Positions 26,280 to 38,800 of a stretch of DNA of 64,000 nucleotides are shown in pieces (the first letter of the stretch is position 1; each line of letters begins with the position of its first letter). The notes under the pieces were generated by a model. That model was not told the DNA's origin, made no database searches, and saw only the letters and a program-made list of their open reading frames with translations. The DNA comes from Tetrahymena elliotti 4EA. Its lineage: Eukaryota; Ciliophora; Oligohymenophorea; Hymenostomatida; Tetrahymenidae. The position numbers and the translations under genes were made by a program. The stretch spans positions 339,796-403,795 of the forward strand of contig JH720338.1 in assembly GCA_000231825.2 (NCBI GenBank), given 5' to 3'.

Positions 26280-26968
26280 TCATTTTTTGCTTTCTAGTTG
26301 AGTTAAGACTGCATCAAAATAAAGGAATTTTTTGTTAATTGTATCAATAATATCTGCTTAATCTTTAATTAGCTATTCTATATCTTCATTTTGCTATATA
26401 TAACTTTCAGCTATTGTTTGATCGCTTGCTTTATTTACTTTCAAAGGGCCTCCTTAACTAGAAATTTCACTCATAAACTCAAAAGATTCAACCATTTTCT
26501 GTTTTTCATCAACTTGCAAGATAGGTTAAAATGATATCATTTTTCGATTTTTTTCTATTTGCTCCAAGAGTTCTACTACTTAAAGTATTTCTTATTCTTA
26601 TCTTAATAGTAAATCTGCTCTATTTTTACTTCCAATAATTGCTGTAGCGTATTTCATTTCACTGTTTCTCAAGAATTCATTAATATTTTAAACTAATTTA
26701 ATTCAGATTTATTACAATTATTTTATTTTTGATTGATTATAAAATTACTTGATTTGTTAATTTCTGTATTCTAACCTTAAATAAAAGTTGCTCCATTTAT
26801 GACATTACTTATTACATCTTTTAATTTCAGTTCAGCTTTATTTAACTTATCTACAAGAGGATTTATCTATTCTCCTCCATTTTAATCACCTTGAACATTT
26901 AAATTTTCTCCTAACATAGTCTCAAGATTGCTTAATCTTTTCAACAAAACATCAATTTGCTTTTCCAT
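26280..26968 (-). CDS. DCTN3: Dynactin subunit 3 (p22/p24)-like protein
   Basis: Two exons, 26776-26968 and 26280-26692, give 201 codons plus TGA (human DCTN3 is 186). The N-terminus (MEKQIDVLLKRLSNLETMLG) and the LVDKLNKAELKLKDVI stretch match the family's opening coiled coil. NINEFLRNSEMKYATAI..LLLRQEQEILQVVELLEQIE corresponds to the DCTN3 ..YLDPEYIDRIAI..LAEEQFILSQVALLEQV block, and the C-terminus (NKKFLYFDAVLTQLESKK) to SKQFVQWDELLCQLE. The protein is all helical. In animals it is part of the dynactin shoulder that links dynein to cargo. The intron donor is GTTAGA, unlike the GTAA type seen in neighbours, but it keeps the frame. Similarity is moderate, as usual for this small coiled-coil subunit. 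Confidence 0.72.
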
Positions 26969-28095
26969 TTTTTCTTTTCTTTTTTAAACTAAACTAAACT
27001 AAACTAATTAATCTAAGCTATCTTCTTTTTGTAAATTAACAAATAAACAAACTACTACTTTTTATTTTAAATAATTTAATTGTCAAATTTATTAGTGATT
27101 TTATTTCAAATCTATTATTTATATCAAAAGATTCCTCATTGATTAAAAAATGTAATGACACATACAATAATAAAAAAATAAATTATCAAATAAAAATAAA
27201 ACACATCAAAATAAAATAATTATTAGAATAAAAAATATTATCAAATAAAATTAGAATTTTTAATTCAAAAAAAATAAATTACCTTAATAAATTGTTAAAG
27301 TTTCAATCAAATATTATCATAAAATTTCAAATGATTATTGATATCTTTTTTTAGTGAAGCTTTTTAAAAGAATAAAAAAAGATCTTCAAGAAGATCAGAA
27401 ATAACATATTCCAAAATAAAATAAATGATCAAATCTCTGTAAAGTCAAATGCAAAATAATATAAGAAAATAATAATATTTTATCATTTTTAGTCAAACAT
27501 ACAAACAAAATAAATTATTTTAGTAAATTGGCCAAGCTTCAATCAAACTATTTAGATATAGTCATAAAAATATATCTAATAATTATTGATACTTTTCTCA
27601 AGCTTTATTTGAATTCTTTTAGATATTAAGGGGATCAAAAATAAAGCATTTAATAGTAAAATAAATCATCAAAGTTAAATAAAAAAAATGTAAAATAATA
27701 TGCCAAAATAAAATAATTATAAAATTAGAAAATATTATCAAATTAAACTAACATGAATTGCCTCTTATTTTAATTTAATTACAATAAAATAAACATTTTT
27801 AGTCATTAAAAAAACAAATATAAAATATTTTAATAAATTGATAAAGTTTCAATAAATAAGTTCATTTTATTTTCTAAATATTTCTAATGATTATGGATAA
27901 TTTTGAGAAGCTCTTATTTAAATTGTAAATATTTGGATATCATATAAATAAAAAGAAAAATAAATTTTGCAGATCAAATAAAGTGATCATCAATCAGATA
28001 AAGGAATATTGAAATAAAGATAACTTAAGTAAATACGGTGTTATAAGTTTTTTGGAAATAAATAATTGAATATGTATTTTTCTTGTTTTAAGTTG
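26969..28095. repeat. Spacer with three diverged ~280-bp tandem repeat units
   Basis: Non-coding. Three related blocks start near 27270, 27510 and 27815. Each opens with an aataaatt..ttaataaattg motif, then aagtttcaatcaaa (27298, 27536 as aagcttcaatcaaa, 27846 as aagtttcaataaat), then attattgata or attatggata, then a tttgaagctt/gagaagct element. Between units lie atcaaataaaa/caaaataat segments. A separate (aaact)4 run sits just upstream of the dynactin start near 26990. Units are too diverged to be recent. Confidence 0.6.
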
Positions 28096-29229
28096 TCATA
28101 TGTTAGTTACAGTTTCATTTGTTTAGAAGAGATGGGTAATATTAAATAAAAATTTTTCGATAAAAGACTCTCTATTAGTTTTAGAGAGACCATTAAATTT
28201 AGGGAATGTGGCTTATTCTTAACTAATAAGCTGTAAAAGAATAACTTCATTTTTTTCTTTATATTCTTGCATGGTTGTATTTAATTGCTATGAACTCATT
28301 TCTATTAACTTATCAAAGAGATAGCACATTTCCATAGCAAACTTCTCTGTCAATGGCTTTACTATTTCAGTAGCAATAATGAAAAAATCTCTGTAGTGCT
28401 CAGGAATGTCTTCTTATTTTACTTAATAATTTTTATTTAGATTATGGTCTGAAGATATCATCCCTTAATTGTTTTATTGAACTGATTCACTCATATTTAA
28501 AAAGTTTTGATCTTTTATTTATGCATCAAAACCTTAATCATGATGGAATCCTCCATAAGAGCTTTCTGCCATACCTAAAACAGCTCCAAACAAACCAATA
28601 TTGCTACCTGATACATTTAAATTGATATCAAAGCTATCTTGCTTAGTCAAATTATTAAAATTATTCCTTACGGCCTATGAGGAATTTATAATATTTAAAT
28701 TGAGTAACTAATTATCTTTAGTATTATCAAAATTCAAGATATCTCTTTTATCTTGTGTGTGTTCATTTAAATACTTAGCCTTTAAAAAGTAGTTTAAAAA
28801 CTTCTAATTGCCTTATTCCAAAAACTACTAATTTAACATAGTGTATCCCTTCTTTTCAGAATGGAAAAGCTTCAATATTTCTTTTTCTGAATCTGCAAAA
28901 TCTTTCATTTCTTTAAAAAAGTTTAGAAAAGCGCTTTTAGTGAGCATGTTAAATGTGTTATGGTTAACAATTACTGTCTTTACATTTGTTTCTCTCTCTA
29001 AATTATTTATGTTACTCTCTCCTTCGACTTAGGGAACATGATAAGGTTTTGTAATCTCATCAGGATGCTTTGTTTTACGATGAGTGTACAAACTTTCATT
29101 ACTCAAGTATGACTTTCCGCACTAACATTTAAACAATTTTTCAGCTTCAGTTGGCTTTCTTCTAGGGTGAATTCTTCTTGGACCTTATGAAGAATTCATA
29201 CTTGTTTCCATCATTCTATTATCTCCCAT
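28096..29229 (-). CDS. Single C2H2-type zinc-finger protein
   Basis: One uninterrupted frame of 377 codons plus TGA, starting MGDNRMMETSMNSSQG. A basic stretch (RRIHPRRKPTEAEK) precedes one finger at about residues 32-55: LFKCQCGKSYLSNESLYTHR then KTKH. Cysteine spacing is C-X1-C-X12-H-X4-H, shorter than the classical C-X2-C. The remainder has no recognised domain: a helical segment (LTKSAFLNFFKEMKDFADSE), a Gly/Ser loop (NVSGSNIGLFGAVLGMAESS) and a Glu/Gln-rich helical C-terminus. It may be a nucleic-acid-binding or adaptor protein; ciliates have many such one-finger proteins. No intron is needed. Confidence 0.75.
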
Positions 29230-30731
29230 TTTTTAACTATTTAATCCTATTCTTTTTTTTGATATTTCTTCAAACTATAAATTTTTTGATTAGAAATTTA
29301 TAAAAGATTGGCTATTTGTTTATTTAACAATTTATAAAATAAGTATATCTTATAAAACAACTTGTTTTTGAATTAATAACTTGTCTCTAGCCATATCTGT
29401 CATAACCTGCTAACTATTCAAGTAGACACTTTAATTAAATAGTTGTTATTTTCACATAGATTCGTTTTGTAATAGACAGAAAAGACAGACAAATTTTCGC
29501 TTAAAAAAAATATGAGGAACAAGTAAAAAAAAAACAAACAAACAACCATTTTATTTAAGTCTTTGAATTAATCTCAGATTTTAAAGTAAATTTTTATTTG
29601 AGTAATGTAAATGTAATATTTACTCATACAAAATAAATAAATTTCTTAGTCCTTAGAACCCTATTTATGATAAAAATCTCATTAAAGATATATCTGAAAA
29701 TGGAAAATAACCTCTCCTTTAATTGCTAGGGAAATACCAACTGGTAATTACAATTGTAGAGTAAATAAATTTCTTAATAAATTTTATACATAACTCTCAA
29801 TATAAACTATTAGTCCCCATGCACTTTCACTTTAACAAAATTATTTTTAAATAAAAATAAATGTAGAAAATTATTAGAAGCTTTATTCTTCCAAAGTTAA
29901 AAAACAAAATTCTTTTAAAAGCTTTTTAACTTTTTTTTCCTATTCATACATAAATAGAGAAATGAGCAAATTTTAAATGTGTTTACTCATTATCTAACTA
30001 AAAAGATCAAGCTAATTAAATTAATCTTTTCATTACTTTTGATGTCTATTTTAATTTTATGTTTGAGCTCAGTTTTATAAATCGAAACTGACCAAAATAT
30101 TAAAAAAATATTTATTTTCTCTATTAATTTTAGACTTTCACCTTTAATTTGTAAAAATATTCTTTTAATTTTACAACATCTTTTGTCTACTTCAATCCTT
30201 AGAGTGAATAAGAATAGAGCATTTGCTTAACTAAATACCCTAATATCTTAATTAAGCTTCAGATAAGTTAAAAATTAGTTATTGTATTGGTAAAACTTTT
30301 GTACATCTAATTTATTTATTTGGGTAATCTCACAATTCCAAATTAATAAATTTAGAATTATCTTTATTTTTGTATTTAATTTACTTGATAAAATCTTATT
30401 AAAAAACTTTGTCATTTCACCAAAATATTGTATTTTAGTTAATTATTTATTTCATTTGAAGAAAATAAGCTTCAAAATATTGACAAGCTGTTATCTTCAT
30501 TTGGAATAAAAAGTTGCTCTCTTTGAAATATTGTAAATATTTAGAATTATTTAAATCTAACTTAATCCTAAAAATCCCAGAAAAGGTGAATAGAAGTTTA
30601 AGTTTAATTTAAGATTTTAATGAAAGACAGAATTAATATTTAAATTTATTGGAAACAATAACAGTTATTATCTAAATTATTCATAAAGTGATTGAAAAAC
30701 ATTAATTTATTATGATTTAAAAATAAAATTT
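29230..30731. other. AT-rich intergenic spacer
   Basis: 1.5 kb, the promoter of the zinc-finger gene plus the 3' flank of the DysF gene. Several poly-A/T tracts and caaa repeats near 29530; no coding-like frame, RNA gene or clear repeat. Confidence 0.55.
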
Positions 30732-33135
30732 TCACAATTAGGTTTTGCTTGAATACGTCGCCCTTCTAATCCATCTTCTACGACGAACTAAGCTATCAGC
30801 CTTACAAAATGCTTAATAAACTCCTTCATTAAAACTGCTAGCATATTCCCAGCCATAATTATCAGTAAATTAATTTATATCAATTTGCCATTCATTATCT
30901 ATCCATTTTTAATTTTCATTAAGTATATAGAGGCTAGATTTAGAAAGCTATTATGTTCCATCCTCATTACTCCATGAAAACCTCTCTTTTCAGAAATTTT
31001 AATTATAAATTAAATGACATAAAGGATAATATTTACCAAAAGATTGAGAAGGCTACCAAGTTTAATCATTAACCATTCTCTAATTTTCAAATACTTAATA
31101 TACTTGTGCATCTTCTCTGTTTAAATTAATTATTTAAAATTATCATTTAGGTTTTAATTGACTAAAATTTTTAAAGTTAATTTGGAAAAATTCTATTTTA
31201 TTTTTTTCATTTAATCGTTTACGGTCTATTGTTGATAAATGGCTTGTATACTTCAGGATGAGGACTTTAAATATTTTCATCAGGAATTTCATCTGTTTCT
31301 AAATTAACTCTTTTAGATATCAAAGTATAAGCTTAATCTATTACAGGTCCAAATATTTCATAGTGAAACACTTTACACATTTTATAGCCATTATAATTGT
31401 ACGAAAAGAGGTGAATCCAAAAAAGAAGAATAAACATCTTTTGGATGCTAAAGATTGAATTCATAATAGTTAAAATAATAACATAAACAAATATTGTAAA
31501 AAGAGTTTCTCTGGAGGAATTTATATTAATGTTTTATCTTATACTTTACATCTACTTAATGAAATCTTCACAAAACGTATTCCAGTTATACAAATCCTAT
31601 TCAGAACATTCATCGTTATCATAGTAGAGTAGCTAATCTATTACTTTAGGAAACTTAAAAATGATAATGAAGCTGCAAATTATTGCAAAGTTATAATAAG
31701 TTATAAACATAGTTACTCCAACACCAAATCCAATACTTTAAATTGTATTATCCCATGAATAAACTTATTTCAAGAAACTAAAAATTAATTGTTAAAAAAT
31801 AAACTAATTAAATTTTAATAATTCTCAAAAAAACCTCAAATAAATATGAAAAAATTAATTAAAGATCAATTTGAATCATTTTTGCTGTTTTTTTTGTTAT
31901 GAATAATCAAATGATATTTAATTTAATATAATATTCAATTTAATATTTACTTAATAAGAGATATTATAATCTTAGCATAATTAGTGAACAATTATGAATT
32001 TTTAGCTAATTTATCGCTTTAAGGAATGTACTCATAGCTATTTTCTAATTCATGGAACTAATTATTGCTTTGTCTTTTAATTTTCATAATATCATTAAAT
32101 TAGAAATTTCATCTCAATTATTTGAAAAATTTGATACTTGTTACTTTGAATGTCTCTAGAGGATGCTATAGGAGATAAAGGGGCTGTCTGAAATTAAGTT
32201 TGTTAATACATTAAAGCTTTATTCTTAGCTTGATTAATTGCATTCATGTTGTTATTTTAACCATAATCAGTTGAAATAGATGTGTTTACCCTTAGAATAG
32301 AAATATCTCTTTTACTTTTATCTATCATAGATTCATCAAAAAAATATTCGTCATCAATTTGGTTTAGATTTTTTTTTTGAACTTAAATTAAATTTTTTCT
32401 ATCATGAAAACTAGCCAAGTTCCTATTAAGACTTAAAATATCATTCTAGTCAGAAGTTGTGTATTCTTCATCTTCAGTCATGTATTTCTCTGAATTCATT
32501 AAATGAAACAAAAAATCAACTCTAAATTAACAGAAGTAAAATATTCAATCATTATTTGCTTTCTAAAAAATGTTAAATCTAATTTCAAATTTATTAGTAC
32601 TTTTATTAGAGGGAATTTGAGTTATTGAAGAAGTCCTTGACAGACCAAATGAACAAGAATATTTAATCTTGGCTGTATTCTAATTAGTTGTTACCTAAAA
32701 GATGCTTTGCTATGCCTACATAATGAATTTAAATTTATTTAAATAAATAATTTCTACTTATGATTAAATAGTTGTACATTTTTAAGCTTTATGAGATGCT
32801 TTCCCAATTACTTTTACCTTTTTGGTAGAGTTATATCATCTCCTTCTTCTTCATTAATTTCAAGTGTAGCAAGATCCTCATCACTATTCAGAGCATATTC
32901 ATCACATTTTAATATTTGATTTATAAATCCATAGTTTTTAGAAGCATCATATAAGAAGGGTAGAGTGGTCTTTTTCGAGTGATTTGGGAACTTTTAATGC
33001 AAAGAGAAAATGTAGATTAGTCTGTTTAACCAAAAAGTAAAATATTATTAGATATACTTAAACAGTGATTGAAAGATTCTTGTTATCTTTAAAAGGATTT
33101 TTAAATTCTATTGAATGTAATTATAAATTAATCAT
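30732..33135 (-). CDS. DysF-domain peroxin-like membrane protein (PEX23/24/30 type)
   Basis: Start MINLQLHSIEFKNPFKDNKN at 33135, TGA at 30732-30734; about seven introns. The N-terminal ~150 residues are strand-rich and unassigned (LSITVQFPNHSKKTTLPFLY). A polar linker follows, then a hydrophobic region with at least two membrane segments (VGVTMFITYYNFAIICSFII and TIFVYVIILTIMNSIF). The C-terminus is a dysferlin/peroxin domain: VYQVFENQRMVNDQTWQPSQ, FSWSNEDGTQ, WQIDINQFTDNYGWEYASSF and a closing RRRRWIRRATYSSK. This order (membrane region, then DysF with WEYA and RRRRW) fits integral peroxisomal/ER proteins of the Pex23-Pex32 class that shape ER-peroxisome contacts. An in-frame TGA at 32545 is avoided if a gtactaat..ttcag intron (~105 bp) is used; otherwise there are two genes, 32545-33135 and 30732-32499. 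Confidence 0.75.
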
Positions 33136-33980
33136 CTACAGTCAGTCAGTAATGTTTTATTATTCTATTGTGTTTTAATTTATTTAATTAATAATTCAAA
33201 TTTATGCTTTGTATCTTTAAAAACGATACCTATGAGCTTCAATTGTTTTTAACGAGTAATTAAATAATTTAAAGTATTCTATTTACATTATTTAGCTAGT
33301 AGAATACAATCAAAAAGTACTAATTTTATGAAAGTTCATATTTTAAAAAAGTAGAAGATATAAAATTATAAAATTAACTCTATTTTATTTAATTATTTCT
33401 AGTTTTTCAAGCTCTAAACAATAATTTTATTAAATAGTAAAATATTATTTTCAAGATAAATCATAACTAGCTTTTTCATATCGAATTTTAGTTAATTTTC
33501 AAATCTAATTTTCTTATTAGCAAATAATTAATCTTTTTTGTATAAAAATAAAAAACAATATTTGTTAATACATAAATGATTTATGCAAAAAAAAAAAATT
33601 TTTTACCCTTATTTTAAAAAAAAATAATTAAGAATACAAAAAATTTTAAAAAAAATAAAACAACCAACGTTTTAAAAAATTTAAAGATAGTTGTATTTTA
33701 TTTGAGAATTTGCTTTATGTATATTTAGTTAAATTTTATTTGAATCTTTTTTAAAAAAATAAAAATGAGAATAAAATAGGATTTTTAAATTATGAGAATG
33801 GTTTTTTATTTTATTTTAGTAAAACGATACTTTTAAAATAAATACAAGATTAAATAAATTAAAAAATAATTTTTGAAAACAAAGTAAATAGTTAATAGAA
33901 TTTGTTTTTTTCATTAAACACTTCTTACTGAGTTATATTGAAGTTATATTTGATATTTTTTTCCTATTTGATTTATTAAA
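33136..33980. other. AT-rich intergenic spacer
   Basis: About 0.85 kb of extremely AT-rich DNA with long A runs (33590-33660). No gene or RNA feature seen; it should contain the promoter of the DysF gene. Confidence 0.55.
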
Positions 33981-34532
33981 TCAACTTTAATTTTATTTAG
34001 GATCTAATGGCACTTCTGAAACACAATCATTCATTTTTAAGTAATTAAATAAGCATTCAATAGGTAAGTCATCCTTCTTGCAATCTTCTTCAATATCTGC
34101 CTTTAAAGAATTACAATATTCATCATTATCAAAAGCATATTTTTTAACTGGGACTAAGCTTAAACAATCATTTTCAACTGTATTAAAGTAATATACTAAG
34201 CAATTCTGATATTCTTTCCTGTCTTTACATTTTTCATCTCCAATTTTTTTGATAGAATCACAGTATTAATCTTAGTCTATCACTTAATTGTATTCAATTA
34301 ATAAATCACAATGATTTTCTTCCATGAGCTTTTCTAAGCATATATAGAATTCTTAAGTTGGAGCTGTTTTCTTACATTATTCACTTAGTTTCACTTACAT
34401 TTATTTACAAATAGGACTAGTATTAAATTGGTCATATAGCACATTTTCTTTAAGATTTGTTCCTTAAAATACAACAAAATAAATAGGCAAGGCAGTAGCT
34501 AAAACCATAAAAACAAATATAAAAAGTTTCAT
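33981..34532 (-). CDS. Small secreted Cys-rich protein
   Basis: Single exon of 183 codons plus TGA. It opens with a classical signal peptide (MKLFIFVFMVLATALPIYFV). The mature part carries about ten to twelve cysteines in a repeating pattern: PICKQMQ, EQCKKTAP, YICLEKL, NHCDLL, QYCDSI, EKCKDR, QNCLVYY, NDCLSL, EYCNSL, EDCKKD, IECLFN, NDCVSE. These are spaced 8-20 residues apart, suggesting two or three helical disulfide-linked repeats. There is no TM segment beyond the signal. I do not recognise the family; it could be a secretory-granule or lumenal protein. The composition and continuous frame make it a convincing gene. Confidence 0.8.
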
Positions 34533-35837
34533 CTTTCTCAAAAGTCTTTTATTATTTATATTTTTTATTTATTATTAAATTATTATTTTAATTTAGGAGA
34601 TTCATAGTATAAATAAATAGATGGGAATGAAAATTAAGCATTTCTCGCTCATTAATTAGTTTATTTAAATATAAAGAAATAGAACAAAATATCAATTTTA
34701 TCTTTATAAATATTTTTATACTTTTGATTGAATTTAATCTATATTAAATTAAGCAGATTAAGCTTATTTTAGTTCTAATTAGTGATTATTTATTGATTTT
34801 TTAACTCAATACGTAATACAATTATCACTTAATTAAAGAAACTCTATATTATATTATTTTGAAAATAAATATTCACCCACTTTTTTTAATAACCTTTAAT
34901 TAAGGAATACATACTTTCAAGTGAAAAATATCAACTAAAAAACAAAAACTAAAATATATTTCTAAGCACCTCAATTTTAAACATAAGCTTTAATAAAGTA
35001 ATAAAGTATATTATTCTTAGACTTCTATAACAAGTATAAAAAAATATTCTTTGATAATTTTCTTATGAATAAATATTATTTAATTTTAATTAATTTTTTC
35101 AAAAATATTGATTGCTTAATTTTTGGCATGTCTTTTATTAGCTTTCAAAAAAATATTAAAATTGCCTAGTGTTAAATAAAAAACACAAAAAGAATAAGCA
35201 TGTCTTCTTTCTCTTGATTGCTTGAAGAGTATTTTATTATTAAATTTTTGTTAGGTAAGATAAATCTTAACTATTAAATAACTAAGAGATTACAACAAAT
35301 CAGAATAATAATTCATCTTTATTTAATATGCATTCAACTATTATTTTGTACTTTAAATGCTTAATCTAACATTTTTTCTATGTAAAAGATGACTTGTAAC
35401 TTTTTGATACCTATTGTAACAGAACTAATAAGATATGAATCACAAGTAAACTATTAATCAAACAATAATTTTCTATTGATAAACTAGTAAACTACATCAG
35501 TTGTATTGTTTTCAACTTCATTTTAAAAAAATTTAATTTTGTAAATTTTTAGGTAATTTTTATGAATCAAAACTGAAAACAATATGAAAAAAATAAAATG
35601 TTAAATAATATTTATGTTTAAAAAATATAAAATAACCCCAATTAACAATTAAAAATTATTTTTCAGAAAAAATACAAAATTGTATTCATAAAGAAGGAAA
35701 AATCAAAGATGAAATTATACAAAAAATAATTTATTATTAACAAACATTCATCAATCTTAAATTATCAAAAATTATTTTATTTTTAAATTTTTAAAACTTT
35801 TAATCAATTAATTGTATACTTAATCCATTCATACTAT
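34533..35837. other. AT-rich intergenic spacer
   Basis: 1.3 kb between the small secreted protein start and the presumed last exon of the NACHT-WD40 gene. No coding-like frame; homopolymer-rich. Confidence 0.55.
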
Positions 35838-38800
35838 TCATAGCTTCCTTAATTTTTAAAAATCCTGAATCAAAACTACAAAAAAATTATGGTTCTATAT
35901 TTGTATTGCAAATTTATAAGTGGGAAGTTTTTGAGTTGTAGGATTGGTATACTTGAGTGCGTACATTAAGGAGTTATAGAAAAATTGGAAATCTGCTTGT
36001 CTGGTAAGGATCTACAAAAAAAATGAAAATAAGAATAAAAGAAAACTTTAAATTAGTATGAAATTTTTAAGACTACAAACAAATAAAAAGGAATATTTAA
36101 TAATTATTATTCTCAAAAAATATTTAATTGATAAATTAGAGATAAGATTAATCAATTATGATAACCAAATGATTTAATGCTTGTGTATGAATTTAATAAG
36201 CTCATTATCTGAATTAGTAATTTTTCAAATTTCATACAATTAATTAACAATTTGGTTATTAATAGCTTCTAAGTTTACCCCTTTAATTGATGATTTCTGA
36301 TTCTTTTTTTGGAGTTTTGAAATATCCCAAATTTTGCATGTTTAATCTGTTGAACAAGTTGCTAAATATTTTACATTTTGTGATAAAGCTACACCATTAA
36401 TACCTTAAGTATGTCCTTAAATTGTGCAAAGAAGCTCAAATTAATTTTGTACATCCCAAATTTTGCAAGTCATATCCAGAGATCCAGTTACGAGAAGGGA
36501 GTCATCACTTGAAAATGTAATAGAGGAAACAGCTGATAAAAAGCTTTCTATAGATTTAATAAGTTAAAATTCATTTTTAGCATCCCATATTTTACAAGTA
36601 TTATCCAGAGAACCTGTGACAAGATATTTACCATTTTTAGAAAATTCAATTGAAACAACACTTTCGTTGTGGCCTTAAATCTCACTCACTAATTCAAATT
36701 CTTTTTAAGCATTCCAGATTTTACAGGTGGTATCACAAGAGCAGGTGGCTAAGTATTTACCATCATGTGAGAAAATAACTTGATTAATTTCTTAACAATG
36801 AGGCTGTAGGGTATTTAATAGTTAGAATTCATTTTAGACATCCCATATTTTACACGTTTGATCCCAAGAACTCGTTGCAAGATACCTGCCATCAGAAGAA
36901 AATCTAACAAAGGAAATATAATAGTTATGAGGTTCAAATGAATTGACTAGCTCAAAACCATTTTGTGTATTGAAGACTTTTATAGTTTAATCCCATGAAA
37001 CTGTTACTAAAAACTTTGAATCTGGAGAAAAATCGCATGAACTAATATTTGCTTAGTGTTCACTAAGTATATGAATCAGCTCAAAGTCTTTTTGAGTATC
37101 ATAAACTCTACAGGTCTTGTCAGATGAGGTTGTAGCTATAAATTTGAAATTAGGAGAAAAAGAAACTGATGTGACAGTATTTTAATGTCCTTACACATAT
37201 TTTATTGATTCAAATTAATGTTCGATGTTCCATACTTTTAGAGAAAGATCATAAGAAACAGTGGCAACCTATTTACAATCATTAGAAAAAATTGCTTATT
37301 AAATAATATTATGATTTCCTTTTATTGTATTAACAAGTTAGAATCCTTTTTCAATACTCCAAATCTTAGAAGTTTCATCAGCTGATGAAGTTATAACATA
37401 AGAATTGTCTTTAGAAAATTCTATTGATTAAATCTTTTGATCATGACCTTCAGCTGTTGCGATCAGCTCAAAATTTCTTTCAATACTAAATATTTTCAAA
37501 TTTTTATCCAAATTTGATAGAGCAATATACTTTCCATTAGGTGAGATAGAAACTATATTTTCATTTTCAATAGTTTTAATTTTTGAATATTAATTATTTT
37601 AATAACAATAAATATAAACCTAATTGTCCTTATTACCAAATGCCAAATACTTGAAATCTTAAGAGAAAGATGAATTTTTAAACAACAATCCTTTACTGTC
37701 TATGATTTACTTGATTCCATTCTTGATATCCCAAGTATAGCAGCCATTTTCGCAAGTTATAATAATCTTTTCATTAGATACAAAGGTAGCTCTATGAATA
37801 GCTTGCTAAAGTTCATCAATTGTGTATAGGAGTTCATATTATTTCTAAGCATTCCAAATTTTAAAGGTTTAATCCATAGAGTATGTTGAAAGATACTTTC
37901 CATCTGGTGAAAAGCTAGCACCATTGATTTTATCTTAATGTGCTTTAATCTAGTGTAAAATTTTGAATTAATTTTATACATCCCATATAGTAAAAGCGTC
38001 AAATGATGTAGTAACTATATATTTATCATCTTAAGAAAATGCAACAGACTCAAAATATTGTGCATTTGATTATATTATTTAGAAATCTTCAAAGTTATTA
38101 TTTGCACTATATTTTTTAACAGCTGCAACACTAGTTAGTAAAAAGTTTTAACCATCTTCTGAAAAACTTACAGAGGTTATATTATCGTATGATTAATTTT
38201 AATGAAGATTGGTAGGAACAAGTGAAAAATATTGTTCAGCATCAAATATTTTGCAAAATCTATCATGTGCACCAGAAGCGAAATATTTACCGTTTGGAGA
38301 GAAAGAAATTGAAACAATTTCACTGTTATATGATTCAAGAATATATAATAGCTCTAATCCATTTTCCAAATTCCAAATTTTGCAATTAAAATCTTGTTAA
38401 TTTACAGTAGCTAGATACTTAGAGTCAGGAGAGAGAGCAGATATTTTTAAATCTCCATCAAAATCAAAAGAATTAACTAGTGAGAAGTTATCTAAACTAT
38501 AGAAATATATTTTATTGTTAAGAGAAGTAAGGATAGTATCGTTTGTAATTTAACAAGCATCTCCTTAAATTTGTTCTAGTTTTTTGAATCCTTACTTGTT
38601 ATTTCCATAATAGATTTCTTTGTTATTTAATAAGACTAAACATTTATAATCTTTTATTACTATGTTAGAAATTTTGTCACTAAATTTGTAAGAGTTTAAT
38701 TTTTCAAGAGAGTTGCAATCTATCTCAAATAAAGAATAGTCAGTAGATAGGATAAATATATTTTCTTAACTTACCAAATAAATTCTTTTCAAAATGGAAT

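Noticed and set aside
38209..38400. Forward open frame within the WD40 region
   Set aside because: Antisense shadow of the WD40 repeats of the NACHT gene; no start context or similarity.
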